Positions 44,564 through 55,368 of a DNA stretch of 64,000 bases are shown here, in pieces. A program made the position numbers and the translations under genes. The notes beneath the pieces were generated by a model. That model saw only the letters and a list, made by a program, of their open reading frames with translations. It did no database searches and was not told the origin of the DNA. Where the stretch lies: NCBI GenBank assembly GCA_035546295.1, contig DATKBT010000112.1:14309-78308 (forward strand), in the 5' to 3' direction. Each line of letters starts with the position of its first letter. Position 1 is the stretch's first letter. The stretch is from DATKBT01 sp035546295. Lineage in GTDB: Bacteria > Acidobacteriota > Thermoanaerobaculia > Multivoradales > Multivoraceae.

Positions 44564-44932
44564 ACGGTGCGCCGAGCGCGTCCGCTCGGGCACGGCCGCG
44601 CCGCGCAAACCTTTCGGAAGCTCGAATCTGATCGCAATCACGGCTCGGAATCATCGCTCGGAATCGCCGGTCGGGGTCGTCGCGGCCCGATGGTTGCAGC
44701 CTCTGTGCACGGCGTCGATCTCCGGGAGCGGTGATGGCGGAGTCGGCGTTCCCTCCGTCCTCGGCAGCGGTACCCTCGGCTCGACGCGAACGCGCATCCC
44801 GCGGGGGCCGAGGGCGACCGGCCGGCGAGAGTCGCCGCGCCGGCTCTGATCGGGAAGCGGGAACCACGACCTCCCGGACAGAACATCCCAGGACGAACAG
44901 GACATCCAGGACGTACAGCGGGACCAGCCACC
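44564..44932. other. Intergenic region with a near-tandem repeat upstream of the S41 gene
   Basis: No gene seen in about 370 bp. At 44882-44918 two imperfect copies of an 18-19 bp unit (AACATCCCAGGACGAACAG, GACATCCAGGACGTACAG) lie 15 bp before the start codon of the next gene. Direct repeats of GCTCGGAATC occur near 44644-44668. No clear -10 or -35 is identifiable. Confidence 0.5.
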
Positions 44933-46096
44933 ATGAATCGAAGCACCTCCAGCCGGGTCCTGTTCCTCATCGTGTCGGCGCTGCTGGTCGTGCCGCTGCT
45001 CACCGGCGGTCTGGTCGGCGCCCGGACGCGCGCCGCCGACGAGGACGACTTCTACGAATACCTCTCGGTGTTCACCGACGTCCTCTCGCTCGTGCGCAAG
45101 GTCTACGTCGAGCGGATCGACGGCCGCTCGCTCCTCGCCGGAGCGCTCGACGGCGCCAGCGATGCGCTCGATCCGTTCTCGGTCTACGTCCCAGCGGAGG
45201 AGGTGGAGAGCTACCGCAGCGCCGAGCGCGTTGGTCGCGGGCACAGCGGGATCGAGGTGCTCAAGGAGCGGGGCGTCGCATTCGTGTTCGCGGTGGAGCC
45301 CGGCAGTCCCGCCGAGCAGGCCGGCATAGAGCGCGGCGACATCGTCTCCAAGCTCGGCGGGAGCTCGACCCGCGACATGCCGCTGTGGCGCATCCGACAG
45401 CTCTTCGGTTCCGCGCCGGGCACCCGGCTGGAGCTCGAGCTGGTGCGCCGGGGCGAGGCCGTCGAGAAGGAGCTCGAGCTGGCCGCCTACGAGGCGTCGC
45501 CGCCTTCCGTCGAGGAGCTCGGCGACACCGTGGTCCTGCGGATCGGTCGTTTCGACGCCGAGACCGCCGCCGAGGTGGAGCGGCTGCTCGACGGCAGCGA
45601 CGCCTCCAGGCTCCTGATCGACCTGCGCGGGGTCTCGGGCGGGAACCCTGGCCTGGGCTACGAGGTCGCTGACCTCTTCGTCGACGGCGATCTCGGAAAG
45701 CTGGTCGCGCGCGACGGCGATCTCGAAGCGTTCCGCTCCCAACGCCCGAACGTCTGGAGCGGAGGCTCGGTCGGCCTCTTGATCGATCGCGGGACGCAGG
45801 GGCCTGCCGAAGTCCTCACCCGGGTGCTCGAGGAGGTCGGCTCGGCCACCGTGCTCGGCGAGCGGAGCTTCGGGCACGCCGGCAGGTCGGCGCACGTGAA
45901 GCTGGCGTCCGGAGCGCTCCTGGAGCTGACCGACGCCTTCTTCACCGGTCCCGACGGCGTGCGCATCGACGAGAGCATCCTCCCCCAGATCCGCGTCGAC
46001 AGCTTTGCGAGCGAGGAGGAGGGGGGCGACCCGATGCTCGAGGAGGCGATCCGGCTGCTCACCGAAGGGGTCGGACAGGAGAAAGCTGCGGCATGA
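44933..46096 (+). CDS. S41 (CtpA-like) carboxy-terminal protease homologue lacking the Ser/Lys dyad
   Basis: 387 aa with an N-terminal signal or anchor (RVLFLIVSALLVVPLLTGGL), a PDZ domain (GVAFVFAVEPGSPAEQAGIE, about residues 115-190) and an S41 fold. Active CTPs have SASASE with catalytic Ser and FGKG with catalytic Lys; this protein has RGTQGPAEV and ERSFGHAG, so Ser becomes Gly and Lys becomes His. It is therefore probably a pseudoprotease. CtpA-type genes commonly sit between envC and yibQ, exactly as here. It could serve as an adaptor controlling the EnvC-like activator. That role is inference. Confidence 0.85.
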   Translation: MNRSTSSRVLFLIVSALLVVPLLTGGLVGARTRAADEDDFYEYLSVFTDVLSLVRKVYVERIDGRSLLAGALDGASDALDPFSVYVPAEEVESYRSAERVGRGHSGIEVLKERGVAFVFAVEPGSPAEQAGIERGDIVSKLGGSSTRDMPLWRIRQLFGSAPGTRLELELVRRGEAVEKELELAAYEASPPSVEELGDTVVLRIGRFDAETAAEVERLLDGSDASRLLIDLRGVSGGNPGLGYEVADLFVDGDLGKLVARDGDLEAFRSQRPNVWSGGSVGLLIDRGTQGPAEVLTRVLEEVGSATVLGERSFGHAGRSAHVKLASGALLELTDAFFTGPDGVRIDESILPQIRVDSFASEEEGGDPMLEEAIRLLTEGVGQEKAAA

Positions 46097-46165
46097 CACC
46101 GCGGTCGCGGCTCCGCGGGAGCCGAACGCCGCTTTCGTGATCGCGCCGAGCAGCTGAAGGCTTTC

Positions 46166-47158
46166 ATGGCGGCGACGAGTCAGGGTCGTCGAAAGCCGAG
46201 GCGTCCGCGGCCCGCGGGTCGTCGCCCCGGGGGCCGCCGGGCCGGTCGCTGGGAGACCCGCCGGGCCTGGTTGCTGGTGGCCGGGATCCTGCTCGTCCTG
46301 CTCGGCGTGGTGATCGGGCGCTGGAGCGGGGCGCCCCGCTCTCCGGGGGACGATCCGGCGCCGGCGAGCGAGCTCCGAGAGGAAGGACCGGGGCAGTCCG
46401 GGACGAGCGCCGTTTCGGCGGCTCCCGCCGGTGTCCTCGATGCCACGGCCGTCGCTCCCGTCCCGGCCGCTCGGCGCGGCGGGTCGCTCGTTGCGCTGGT
46501 GATCGACGATCTCGGCCGCAGCGTCGACACGATCGATCGTCTCGCCGCGCTGGGCGTCGAGATGTCGTACTCGGTGCTGCCGTTCGAGTCCAGGACCCCC
46601 CAGGTCGTGCGCGAGCTGAACGAGCGGGGGGCCGAGATCCTCCTGCACCTTCCGATGGAGGCGGACGGGGCGGCCGATCCGGGTCCCGGCTCCCTGCTGC
46701 GCTCGATGGACAGCGACGAGCTGCGTCGTCGGACCCGTGAGGCGCTGGCGGCGGTGCCGGGGGCGATCGGCGCGAACAACCACATGGGCTCGGCGCTCTC
46801 TTCCGACGGGGCCGCACTGGAGCCGGTGCTGGTCGAGCTCGGCGAGCGGGGCCTGTTCTTCCTCGATTCGAGGACGACTGCCGACTCGGTCGGCTTTCGT
46901 CTGGCGCGGGAGCTCGGCATCCCGGCGGCGGAGCGCCGGGTCTTCCTGGATCGGGAGATCGACCGTGAGGCGATCCGCGGCCAGTTCAGGCGGCTGCTCG
47001 AGCAGGCCGCGGAGCGGGGGTCGGCGATCGCCATCGGCCATCCCTACGAGGAGACCCTCGACGTGCTGCGCCAGGAGGTGCCGCTCGCCAAGGAGGCCGG
47101 TTTCCGGTTCGTGCCGGTGAGCTATCTGATGGAGCGGAGCGGCGTCGAAGCCATGTAG
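46166..47158 (+). CDS. Divergent polysaccharide deacetylase family protein (YibQ-like)
   Basis: 330 aa. A very basic N-terminus and one membrane helix (WLLVAGILLVLLGVVIGRW) are followed by the NodB-like fold (LVALVIDDLGRSVDTIDRLA, LLHLPMEAD, ANNHMGSALSSD, IAIGHPYEETL). The D-D and H residues of the fold are present. E. coli yibQ lies directly after envC; here the order is envC-like, S41, yibQ-like. Function is unproven; presumed periplasmic, acting on peptidoglycan or another glycan. Confidence 0.88.
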   Translation: MAATSQGRRKPRRPRPAGRRPGGRRAGRWETRRAWLLVAGILLVLLGVVIGRWSGAPRSPGDDPAPASELREEGPGQSGTSAVSAAPAGVLDATAVAPVPAARRGGSLVALVIDDLGRSVDTIDRLAALGVEMSYSVLPFESRTPQVVRELNERGAEILLHLPMEADGAADPGPGSLLRSMDSDELRRRTREALAAVPGAIGANNHMGSALSSDGAALEPVLVELGERGLFFLDSRTTADSVGFRLARELGIPAAERRVFLDREIDREAIRGQFRRLLEQAAERGSAIAIGHPYEETLDVLRQEVPLAKEAGFRFVPVSYLMERSGVEAM

Positions 47159-47230
47159 GGCGCTCGCCGAGCGCGACGCCGGCTCGGCCTCGTCGCCGCT
47201 CTCGCTCCGCCATGGGCGCGGGCGACTCCC

Positions 47231-49752
47231 TCACCTCTCGCGCAGCACCTCGATCGGGCGGCGACGCAGCGCCCGGCTCGACGCCAGCACTCCGGCGCCG
47301 ACCGAGAGCACGATGCCGGCGACGAAGGTCGCGACGAGGCGCCAGGCCTGGAAGCTCCACTCGACATCGAGCGCCTGGGTCACGACAACGGCCGACACCA
47401 CGACGCCGCCGATGCCGCCGATCAAGCCGGCGATCGCGCCCTGGAGCGCGTACTCGGTGGCGAAGCAGACCACGACGTCGAAGCGGGTCATCCCAAGCGT
47501 CTTGAGCAGGGCCACCTCGGCGCCGCGGCGAGCGGCGCCGGCTGCGACCGCGCCGGCCAGGATCGCCAGCGCCGAGACCACCGTGAAGCTGCCCAGCACA
47601 CGGACGCCGAGCGCCAGCTTGCGCAGCAGGACGAGCACTCGTTCGAGCAGCTCGCGGACCCGGATCACGGTGACGTTGGGGAAGCTCGCCGCCACCAGGT
47701 CCTGGGCCGCCTGCTCGGCTCCCGCCGGCATGCGCACGGCAGCCAGTCGCGCCTGGGGCGCGTCGGCTACCGCCTCGGGCTCGGCGATCAGGAAGAAGTT
47801 GACGTCGAAGCTCTCCCAGTCGACGCGCCGGATGGAGGTCACGACCAGTTCGAGGGGCACCCCCTGCACGTCGAAGCCGATGGTCGAGCCGAGCTCGATG
47901 CCCAGATCGTCGGCGAACTCCTCCTCGACGCTGATCTCGGCGACGCCGGCGCGCGACCAGAGCTCCCCCGCCAGCAGCTCGTTGCTGGCGGGCAGCTCGT
48001 CGACGTAGGTGATGCGCTGTTCGCGGGTGAGCGCCCAGCGCCGCGAGCGGTCCGCCCCCGCGGCGAGCTCGCTGACCGTGCGGCCGTCAATCTCGGCGAG
48101 CCGGGCGACGATCACGGGCACCGACTCGATACGCTCGCTGCCCGCCTCGCGCAGGGTCTGCTCGAGCGCCGACCACTGCTTGGGCTGGATGCCGATGAGA
48201 AAGGCGGACGGCGCGTCGTCCGGGAGCTCCCTGGTGAGCTGCCGGGTGAGACTGTGCTCGACCAGCGACATCGCGAGGACGACCAGCAGACCCAGCCCGA
48301 GCGCCATGACCGCGCCCTGCGTCGCCGAGGCGGGACGGGCGATGGCGGCGAGCCCATGGCGCAGCGAAACCCTCCCCGGCAGCGCTCCGCGCGGAATCCG
48401 GGCCACCGCCCTGCGCACCACGAAAGCGGCGAGGAGGAGGGCGAGGGCGGTGCCGAGCACGCCGGCCGTGAAGCGCCACGCGACGTCCCAGTCTCCGGCC
48501 TGGAATGCCGCCATGGCTGCGACCGCGATCACCGTGAGTGCCAAGGCGCCAACCTCCAGAACGCGGGTCGCGGGCAGCGGCTGAGCGTCCGACCGGAAGA
48601 CTCGGGACGGCGGCACGCGCAGCACCGACAGCAACGAAGGCAGAGAGAAGACGACGGCGACCATGGTACCCAGCACGGTGCCTCGCAGAATGGCTCTGGG
48701 CTGCCAGGGGTCGACGTAGGCGGCGAGTGCCGGATCCGGGAGCAAACGAGGCACCACCACCAGCGCGCAGATCCCGGCGACGGCTCCGAGGAGCGCCCCC
48801 AGCAAGCCCAGCAGCAGGGTCTGGACGACGTACAGCAGGAGGATCTGTCGTGGACGCCAGCCGAGACACTTGAGGGTCGCGATCGCGTCGACGTGGGTGT
48901 CGAGCCAGGCGCGCACGGACTGGGCGACGCCGACGCCGCCGACGAGGAGCGACAGCAGCGCGACCAGGCCGAGGAAGCCCGCGAGGCGGCGAAGCCCTCG
49001 GCGCAGCGCCGGCTGCGCCTGGGTGTAGGTCTCGACGCGCACGCCGGGATCCTCGAGCCGCCCGCGCAGGGTCTCGGCGACCGAGTCGAGATGGTTGCCG
49101 TCCGGGAGCTCGTCGAGCGCGATCAAGGCGCGGCGCAGGACGCGGCTCCCGAGCGCCACCAGCCCGGTGCGCTCGAGCGCGTCGAGCCCGACGAAGACCC
49201 GCGGCCCGAGGGTGAAGGCGCCCGCGATCCGGTCGGGCTCGTGCAGCAGGCGAGCGCGCACCTCGAACAGCTCGCTGCCGACCCGCAGCCGGTCGCCGAC
49301 ATCGAGCCCGAGGCGCTCGAGCAGCTCGGGAGCGGCCACCGCGCCGCGGTTCTCGAGCAGCTCGGCGAGCGGGCGCGGCGGATCGGTCTCGACGGAGCCG
49401 TAGAAGGGATAGCCGTGGCCGACCGCTTTGAGCTCGACGAGCTGGCTGCGCGGCTGTCGATCGGGCTGGGGGGGTGTCACCACCAGGGTCGCGAGCTCCG
49501 CCAGGTCGGTTCGCCGGTGGGGAATGTCCTCGAGCGCACGATCGACGTCCTCTCCGAGCGGACGCCAGGAGCCGATGGCCAGATCGGCGCCCAAGAGCTG
49601 CTTCGACTCGCGCCGGATCCCCCGCTCGAGGCTCGAGCCGAGGCCCGCGACCGCGACCACCGCTGCGACACCGACCGCGATGCAGATCGAGAAGTAGACG
49701 AGCCGGCCGCGCTCCCCCCGTAGGTCGCGCCACGCCTGGCGGAGCAGGAGCC

Positions 49753-49756
<4 letters not shown>
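47231..49756 (-). CDS. YbbP-like duplicated FtsX-type ABC permease
   Basis: 841 aa from GTG 49756, overlapping the ATPase stop as GTGA. An N-terminal helix and large periplasmic domain precede two FtsX units (about residues 265-430 and 715-835; LARLAG-type region LRRLAGFLGLVALLSLLVGG, and GAEVALLKTLGMTRFDVVVC). Two further helices lie in the middle. This architecture and the partner ATPase match E. coli YbbAP. It probably exports or extracts a lipid or hydrophobic molecule from the inner membrane. Longer ORF extension over the ATPase is a shadow. Confidence 0.9.
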
Positions 49757-50460
<704 letters not shown>

Positions 50461-50582
50461 GGGACCGAGAGACTAACAGCGCGAGCTCGAGGGCCGAGCC
50501 TGCGAGAGGGATTCGGGCGAGCTCTTCGAGGCGCGTCGGCGGGGCACGGCTGCCGAACCGGATCCCGAAGGATCGGAGGTGT

Positions 50583-51422
50583 CTACGGCTCCCGCTCCAG
50601 CTCCTTGGCCTCCCGCCACAGACGCTCCATCTCCGCACGCAACTCGGCGGACGCCGCCGAAGCGTCGGTCAAGCGACCCCCGAGGGTGTTCTCGATGTGG
50701 CCGAAGCGAGAGCGAAAGCGCAGGTTGGCGCGTGCGAGAGCTCGCTCGGGGTCGCAGCCGAGCCGGCGGGCGAGGCTCGACGCGCTGAGCAGGAGGTCTC
50801 CCAGCTCCGACTCCACGACCTCGGTCTCGCCTTCGGCCATCGCGGCCTCGAGCTCGCCGATCTCCTCGCGAACCTTCTCCAGGACCTCGCGCGCACTCGA
50901 CCAGTCGAAGCCGACGGCGGCGGCCTTCTGGCCCAGGCGATAGGCGGCGGTGAGAGCGGGAAGCGAGGACGGGACGCCCGCGAGCACGGAGCGGCCGGAG
51001 CCTGCTCCTTTGCGCCGTTCCCAGGCGCCCGCGACCTCTTCGGCCGAGTGGAGCCGTTCCCCCTCTCCGAAGACGTGCGGGTGCCGCTCCACCATCTTGT
51101 CGACGACGGCGGCTGCCACCTCGTCGAGCGTGAACCTCTCCTCTTCGGCGGCGAGCGTTGCCACGAAGCACACCTGGAACAGCAGGTCCCCGAGCTCTGC
51201 GCGCAGATCGTGCCAGTCGCCACGATCGATGGCGTCGGCCGTCTCGTGCGCCTCCTCGAGCAGGTAGGCGCGCAGATCGTCGAGCGTCTGGTCCCGATCC
51301 CAAGGACAGCCTCCGGGCGATCGGAGCCGTCGGATGAGCTCGAGAAGCCGGCCGACGCCGGGGCTTTCGGTGGCGGGGAGACTGGCCGGGCCGAGCGTTT
51401 CGTCGTCGGGTGCGCGTTTCAT
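50583..51422 (-). CDS. mazG: MazG nucleoside triphosphate pyrophosphohydrolase
   Basis: 279 aa, duplicated MazG fold. The first domain has GGCPWDRDQTLDDLRAYLLE, EEAHETADAI and RAELGDLLFQVCF (EExxE...ExxD metal site). The second has VREEIGELEAAMAEGE and VESELGDLLLSASSLARRLG. It hydrolyses NTPs to NMP and pyrophosphate, cleaning the nucleotide pool. GGGGACAAG upstream may act as Shine-Dalgarno; TAAAAT at 51445-51450 (minus strand) is a plausible -10. It is divergent from the DUF1844 gene. Confidence 0.93.
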   Translation of the reverse strand: MKRAPDDETLGPASLPATESPGVGRLLELIRRLRSPGGCPWDRDQTLDDLRAYLLEEAHETADAIDRGDWHDLRAELGDLLFQVCFVATLAAEEERFTLDEVAAAVVDKMVERHPHVFGEGERLHSAEEVAGAWERRKGAGSGRSVLAGVPSSLPALTAAYRLGQKAAAVGFDWSSAREVLEKVREEIGELEAAMAEGETEVVESELGDLLLSASSLARRLGCDPERALARANLRFRSRFGHIENTLGGRLTDASAASAELRAEMERLWREAKELEREP

Positions 51423-51549
51423 CGTCTTCGTCTTGTCCCCGTTGATTTTAGGTTGCTACGATGTGACTTTGGCGATCGACCTCACGAGGGCGTTGGCGGC
51501 TTCGGGCGGTCGCCGATCCCCCCTCCCGCAACTGGTTTGCGAGGACCTG

Positions 51550-52053
51550 ATGGACGAATCCCCCAGGATCAAGGTCACCGACCGGCGCATGTTCACCCAG
51601 GACGGGGAGCTGCGCGAAGATGCCGAGGAGCTGGACAGCGACGAGGACGGCGAGCGAGATGGCGACGAGGAGCCCGCGCGGCAGGCCTCCACCGGGTCGG
51701 GACGGGCGATGGAGGAGCCTCGCCGGAGGGTGGAAGAGCCCGCGTCGGCGGGACCGTCGACTTTCAGCTCCGGTCCGGGCGCGCAGCCGTCGGCCGGTGC
51801 GCCGGGGGGTGAGATCTCGTTTCTCGACCTCGTCGGTCTCCTGGCGGAGCCGATCGCGCTCTACCTCGGCGATCTGGCGATGCCCAACGGCGAGCGCACC
51901 GTCGATCTCGACCAGGCGCGGGTCTACATCGATCTCCTCGGAATCCTGCAGGAGAAGACTCGGGGCAACCTCAGCCGGGAGGAAGAGGCGGTTCTCACCG
52001 ATCTCGTGTACCGCCTGAAGATGAGGTATGTCCAGAAGCGCGAGAGTGCCTGA
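51550..52053 (+). CDS. DUF1844 domain protein
   Basis: 167 aa, soluble and acidic. The N-terminus IKVTDRRMFTQDGELRE and C-terminal domain (ISFLDLVGLLAEPIALYLGD; VDLDQARVYIDLLGILQEKT; EEEAVLTDLVYRLKMRYV) match DUF1844, with a low-complexity linker between. Function unknown; the gene is widespread in Acidobacteriota and Deltaproteobacteria-like groups. Its 3' end overlaps the start of the TPR gene by 26 bp. Confidence 0.82.
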   Translation: MDESPRIKVTDRRMFTQDGELREDAEELDSDEDGERDGDEEPARQASTGSGRAMEEPRRRVEEPASAGPSTFSSGPGAQPSAGAPGGEISFLDLVGLLAEPIALYLGDLAMPNGERTVDLDQARVYIDLLGILQEKTRGNLSREEEAVLTDLVYRLKMRYVQKRESA

Positions 52054-53869
52054 AGCAGCTCCTTGCCGCCCGCGGACAGGAGTCCGCGAGGCGCAGCGTG
52101 GAGGCTCGCCAACTCCGGTAGAGGGCGGTCGACGACGAGCCGCGGGGTCGCCCGAACACCGCGGGCGGCTGACCGTCACGCTCGCTCTCGCTCTCGCGGC
52201 GGCGGGCCTCGCGAGCCCGGGTTCTCGGGCTCAGAGTGCGATCAGCACGGAGGTGGACGGCACCGAGCTCACGGTGCCCGTCCAGGAGTCGCTGGTGCGG
52301 CTCCAGGACCTCTGGCTGCTGTGGAACAGCGCCTACCTGCAAAACGACCAGAGGCTGGCCGAGACAGCGATTCGTGACCTCCTGTTCACGGCCAGAGACC
52401 TCGGCCTTTCGCGCCTTCCGGACCTGGCGGTCGGGGTTCTGGTTCGCGGAGTGGACGCGGCGCGCAGCGAGGAGTTCGAGCGGGGTCGATGGGCCATCCG
52501 GATGGCGGAGCGCCTGGATCCGGGACGTCCCGAGGCGATGTTCGCCAAGAGCCGGATCGAGTTCCTGGAGGGCTCCTTCTTCGAGGGCGCCATCGCCCGG
52601 ATCAGGGGCTACCTCCGTCTGGTCGGCGCCGGACTCCCGGGCCGTCTCTACGGGCTGAACCTCCTGGTCTGGCTCGGCGCGAGCCTGATGCTGGCGTCCG
52701 CTCTGTTCATCGCTCTGCAGCTCGCGACCAAGGGTGGGGCGCTGCTGCGAGACACCAGCGTCAACTTCGCCGTCACCCTGCCGCGGCCGATCGCGCTCCT
52801 GTTCGCCCTGGGCCTGCTGGTCTGGCCCTTCCTGCTGCCGAACGGATGGATCTGGCTCGTCCTGTTCTGGGCGGCGCTGCTCTGGCCGTACGGCAGCTCG
52901 AGCGAGAGGGTGGTGCTCTCCGCTTGCGTCGTGATCCTGGCCTTCGTGCCGGTGTTGGTCGACGGCGTCCAGGGGAGGCTCGACGCCTCGCTCTCGCCGC
53001 AACGCCGGTTCCTCGACCGGCTCGAGAGCCGGAGCCTCTATGGGCAGTTCTTCAGCGATCTCGGTCTGCTCCGGCGAACCCTCCCCCAGAGCGTGGCGCT
53101 CGATCACCTAGTGGCCGATCTCCACGTCGAGCTGGGCCAGGACGACATCGCGCGGCCGATGTACCGCAGCGTGGTCGATCGGGAGCCAGACAACGGCGCG
53201 GCGCTGAACAACCTGGGGGCCTACCATCTCTTCCGAAGCGAGTACATTCCGGCCATCGGCTTCCTCGAGCGGGCGCTGGGCCGCCCGGAAGGGAGCCTCG
53301 AGGCGGCCTACAACCTCGGCATGACCTACCAGCAGCTGTTCGAGAACACCAACTCGGACCGCTACTTCGACATGGCCCGGGAGATCGACGCCGATTGGGT
53401 CTCCCACTGGCTGACGGAGGGCGAGCAGGGGGTGGTGGCGCTCGGCGGCCTGGCGCGGATCGACGAGCTGCGTGAAGAGCTGGATCAGGCCCTGGGGTCG
53501 TCAGGGCTCGGACGAGACTCCGCGCTGCGCGCCTCCGGCGTGCTGCTCGCCACGTTGCTCGCCGCTTTCCTGTGGTGGCGCTTCAGCTCCGGAGCACCGG
53601 TGGCGATGAAGGCCTCGTCGCTGGGCCGGGAGTCCTGGCTGGAGAGTTTCGCGAGGATCGTGGTGCCCGGCCTGAACTCGGCGGAGGCCGGGGACGGTGC
53701 GAGGGGCTTTCTTGCGTTGCTCGTTCCGACGGCGGCGCTGATGCTCCCCTTCCATACGGTCACCGGCTTCGCGTTGCCGTGGGGATACGAGCCCGGCGGC
53801 GCATTCGCCTGGATCGCGGCCCTCGTCGTGGTCAGCGTCTTCTACGCGGTCCGGCTCGCTCTGAGGTGA
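52028..53869 (+). CDS. TPR-repeat membrane protein, unknown function
   Basis: 613 aa. ATG 52028 lies inside the DUF1844 gene; about 45 residues later comes a signal-type stretch (VTLALALAAAGLASPGSRA), so a later start is possible. A helical periplasmic region follows, then several membrane helices (LVWLGASLMLASALFIALQL; IALLFALGLLVWPFLLPNGW). Then come TPR-like repeats (NNLGAYHLFRSEYIPAIGFL, AAYNLGMTYQQLFENTNSDR). Two helices sit near the C-terminus. No catalytic motif. Between DUF1844 and DUF4388 genes; likely one operon. Confidence 0.7.
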   Translation: MSRSARVPEAAPCRPRTGVREAQRGGSPTPVEGGRRRAAGSPEHRGRLTVTLALALAAAGLASPGSRAQSAISTEVDGTELTVPVQESLVRLQDLWLLWNSAYLQNDQRLAETAIRDLLFTARDLGLSRLPDLAVGVLVRGVDAARSEEFERGRWAIRMAERLDPGRPEAMFAKSRIEFLEGSFFEGAIARIRGYLRLVGAGLPGRLYGLNLLVWLGASLMLASALFIALQLATKGGALLRDTSVNFAVTLPRPIALLFALGLLVWPFLLPNGWIWLVLFWAALLWPYGSSSERVVLSACVVILAFVPVLVDGVQGRLDASLSPQRRFLDRLESRSLYGQFFSDLGLLRRTLPQSVALDHLVADLHVELGQDDIARPMYRSVVDREPDNGAALNNLGAYHLFRSEYIPAIGFLERALGRPEGSLEAAYNLGMTYQQLFENTNSDRYFDMAREIDADWVSHWLTEGEQGVVALGGLARIDELREELDQALGSSGLGRDSALRASGVLLATLLAAFLWWRFSSGAPVAMKASSLGRESWLESFARIVVPGLNSAEAGDGARGFLALLVPTAALMLPFHTVTGFALPWGYEPGGAFAWIAALVVVSVFYAVRLALR

Positions 53870-53883
53870 AGGAGGCTGGTGGC

Positions 53884-55368
53884 GTGAGCAGTTTTGAAGG
53901 GACCCTCGAGAGCGGCCAGCTCCTGGACATCCTGCGCTCGATCTCGGGACGCGCTGCCAGCGGCCTACTCTCCGTTCAGGGGGAGCCCGACCTGGTCTCG
54001 CTCACCTTCCTCGACGGTGCGATCGTGGCAGCCGATGCCATGAATCGACCGGCCGAGGACGTTCTCGCGGGAGTCCTCGACAGCCGGGGTCTGCTCGGTC
54101 CCGCCGACTTCGCTGCGGCCGTCGAGCCGGCTCTGGGAACCGGACGGCTCGCCAGCGAAGTGCTGCTGGAGCTGCGCAAGGTGCCGCGAGACGACCTGCT
54201 CGACGCGGTTCGGGAGCAGACCTATGGTCAGGTCGTCCGCCTGCTGCGCTGGGAGAACGGGAACTTCAACTGGACGGAAGACGTCGAGAGTCCCTTCCAG
54301 GAGGGGATGAGCCCGATCTCCGTGGCCGAGGCTCTGGTGCGATCGACCGAAGAGCTCGGCGTCGAGGGACCGCTGTCGACCGGACTCCCCGATCTGGACG
54401 CGGCGTACGAGGCGACCTCGGCGGCCTCGGGCTATCGGGTCGTCGGGCGTGACGGCGACTGGATCGACCGGCCGACGCCCGGTGAGCCAGTCTGGCTGAC
54501 GCCGGACGAGGAGATGCTCCTCGAGCTGATTCGGCAGGGCATCCCGGGAATCCGCCTGGTCGAGAAGACAGGCTGGGGCCGCTACCGGGTGGAGCTCGCG
54601 CTCTTCCAGCTCCTGGCCCTCGGCCTCGTCGCGACCGGCGCCTGGGAGGAGGAGGACGAGACGGGCGCGATCGCGGACCACACGTCGGCGCGGGTGTTGG
54701 CGGCGGCCGTGCCCTCGGTCTTCGAGAGCGGACAGGTCGACGAGCTGGCCTCGGACGTGTCCAACTTCGCCCTCGACGGCGATCTGACGTCGCCGCCAGC
54801 GGTGGCACCGGCGCCGGTGGTCGAGCCGAGCGCCGAGCTCGAGCTCTCCGCCGACCTGGAGTCCGCGGCGATGGGGGCTCGGCCGAAGGCCAAGCGCACC
54901 GCGTTGGCGCAGGTCACCTCGCTGTGGGCGGCGCGAGCGCTCGCCCTGGGGCTGGTCGGGCTGCTCGTCACGCTGCTTCTGGTGCAGGCCGAGCGGCCTG
55001 CGCTCCTCCTTCCCTTCCCGTGGCAGATGGACGCCCGAGCCCGGCTCGAGAGGCACCAGACGCTGAGCCGCTACCTGAAGATCGACCGGGCGGTGCGCAC
55101 CTACTACCTGCTCTACGGTCGGCCTCCCGAGAGCCTGGCGACGCTGTCCGTCCTCGAGCTGCTCGAGCCCGCCGATCTCTACGATCCTCTCGGACGATGG
55201 CTTTCCTACACGGGCCGGGAGACCGGCTACGTGGTGCAGCCGGTCGATGGGGGCGAGGTCGTGCCGGGGAGCGAGCTCGCCGCGGACTCGCGAGCCGACT
55301 TCTTCTTGAACCCGAAGTTCGTCGATCTGCCCGAGCAGCGGCCCGACCCGCTGGTGCTGCTCGACTGA
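53884..55368 (+). CDS. DUF4388 domain protein 2 with C-terminal membrane helix and pseudopilin-like tail
   Basis: 494 aa from GTG 53884 (GAAGGAGG upstream), 14 bp after the TPR gene. The N-terminal DUF4388 domain (SSFEGTLESGQLLDILRSIS, LTFLDGAIVAAD, VVRLLRWENGNFNWTEDVE) is followed by a winged-helix-like segment. A linker and one membrane helix (ALALGLVGLLVTLLLVQAE) come next. The extracytoplasmic tail (LKIDRAVRTYYLLYGRPPES, DLYDPLGRWLSY) resembles type II secretion pseudopilin C-domains. It may connect cytoplasmic signalling to an envelope machine. Paralogue of 38338-39507. Confidence 0.75.
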   Translation: MSSFEGTLESGQLLDILRSISGRAASGLLSVQGEPDLVSLTFLDGAIVAADAMNRPAEDVLAGVLDSRGLLGPADFAAAVEPALGTGRLASEVLLELRKVPRDDLLDAVREQTYGQVVRLLRWENGNFNWTEDVESPFQEGMSPISVAEALVRSTEELGVEGPLSTGLPDLDAAYEATSAASGYRVVGRDGDWIDRPTPGEPVWLTPDEEMLLELIRQGIPGIRLVEKTGWGRYRVELALFQLLALGLVATGAWEEEDETGAIADHTSARVLAAAVPSVFESGQVDELASDVSNFALDGDLTSPPAVAPAPVVEPSAELELSADLESAAMGARPKAKRTALAQVTSLWAARALALGLVGLLVTLLLVQAERPALLLPFPWQMDARARLERHQTLSRYLKIDRAVRTYYLLYGRPPESLATLSVLELLEPADLYDPLGRWLSYTGRETGYVVQPVDGGEVVPGSELAADSRADFFLNPKFVDLPEQRPDPLVLLD

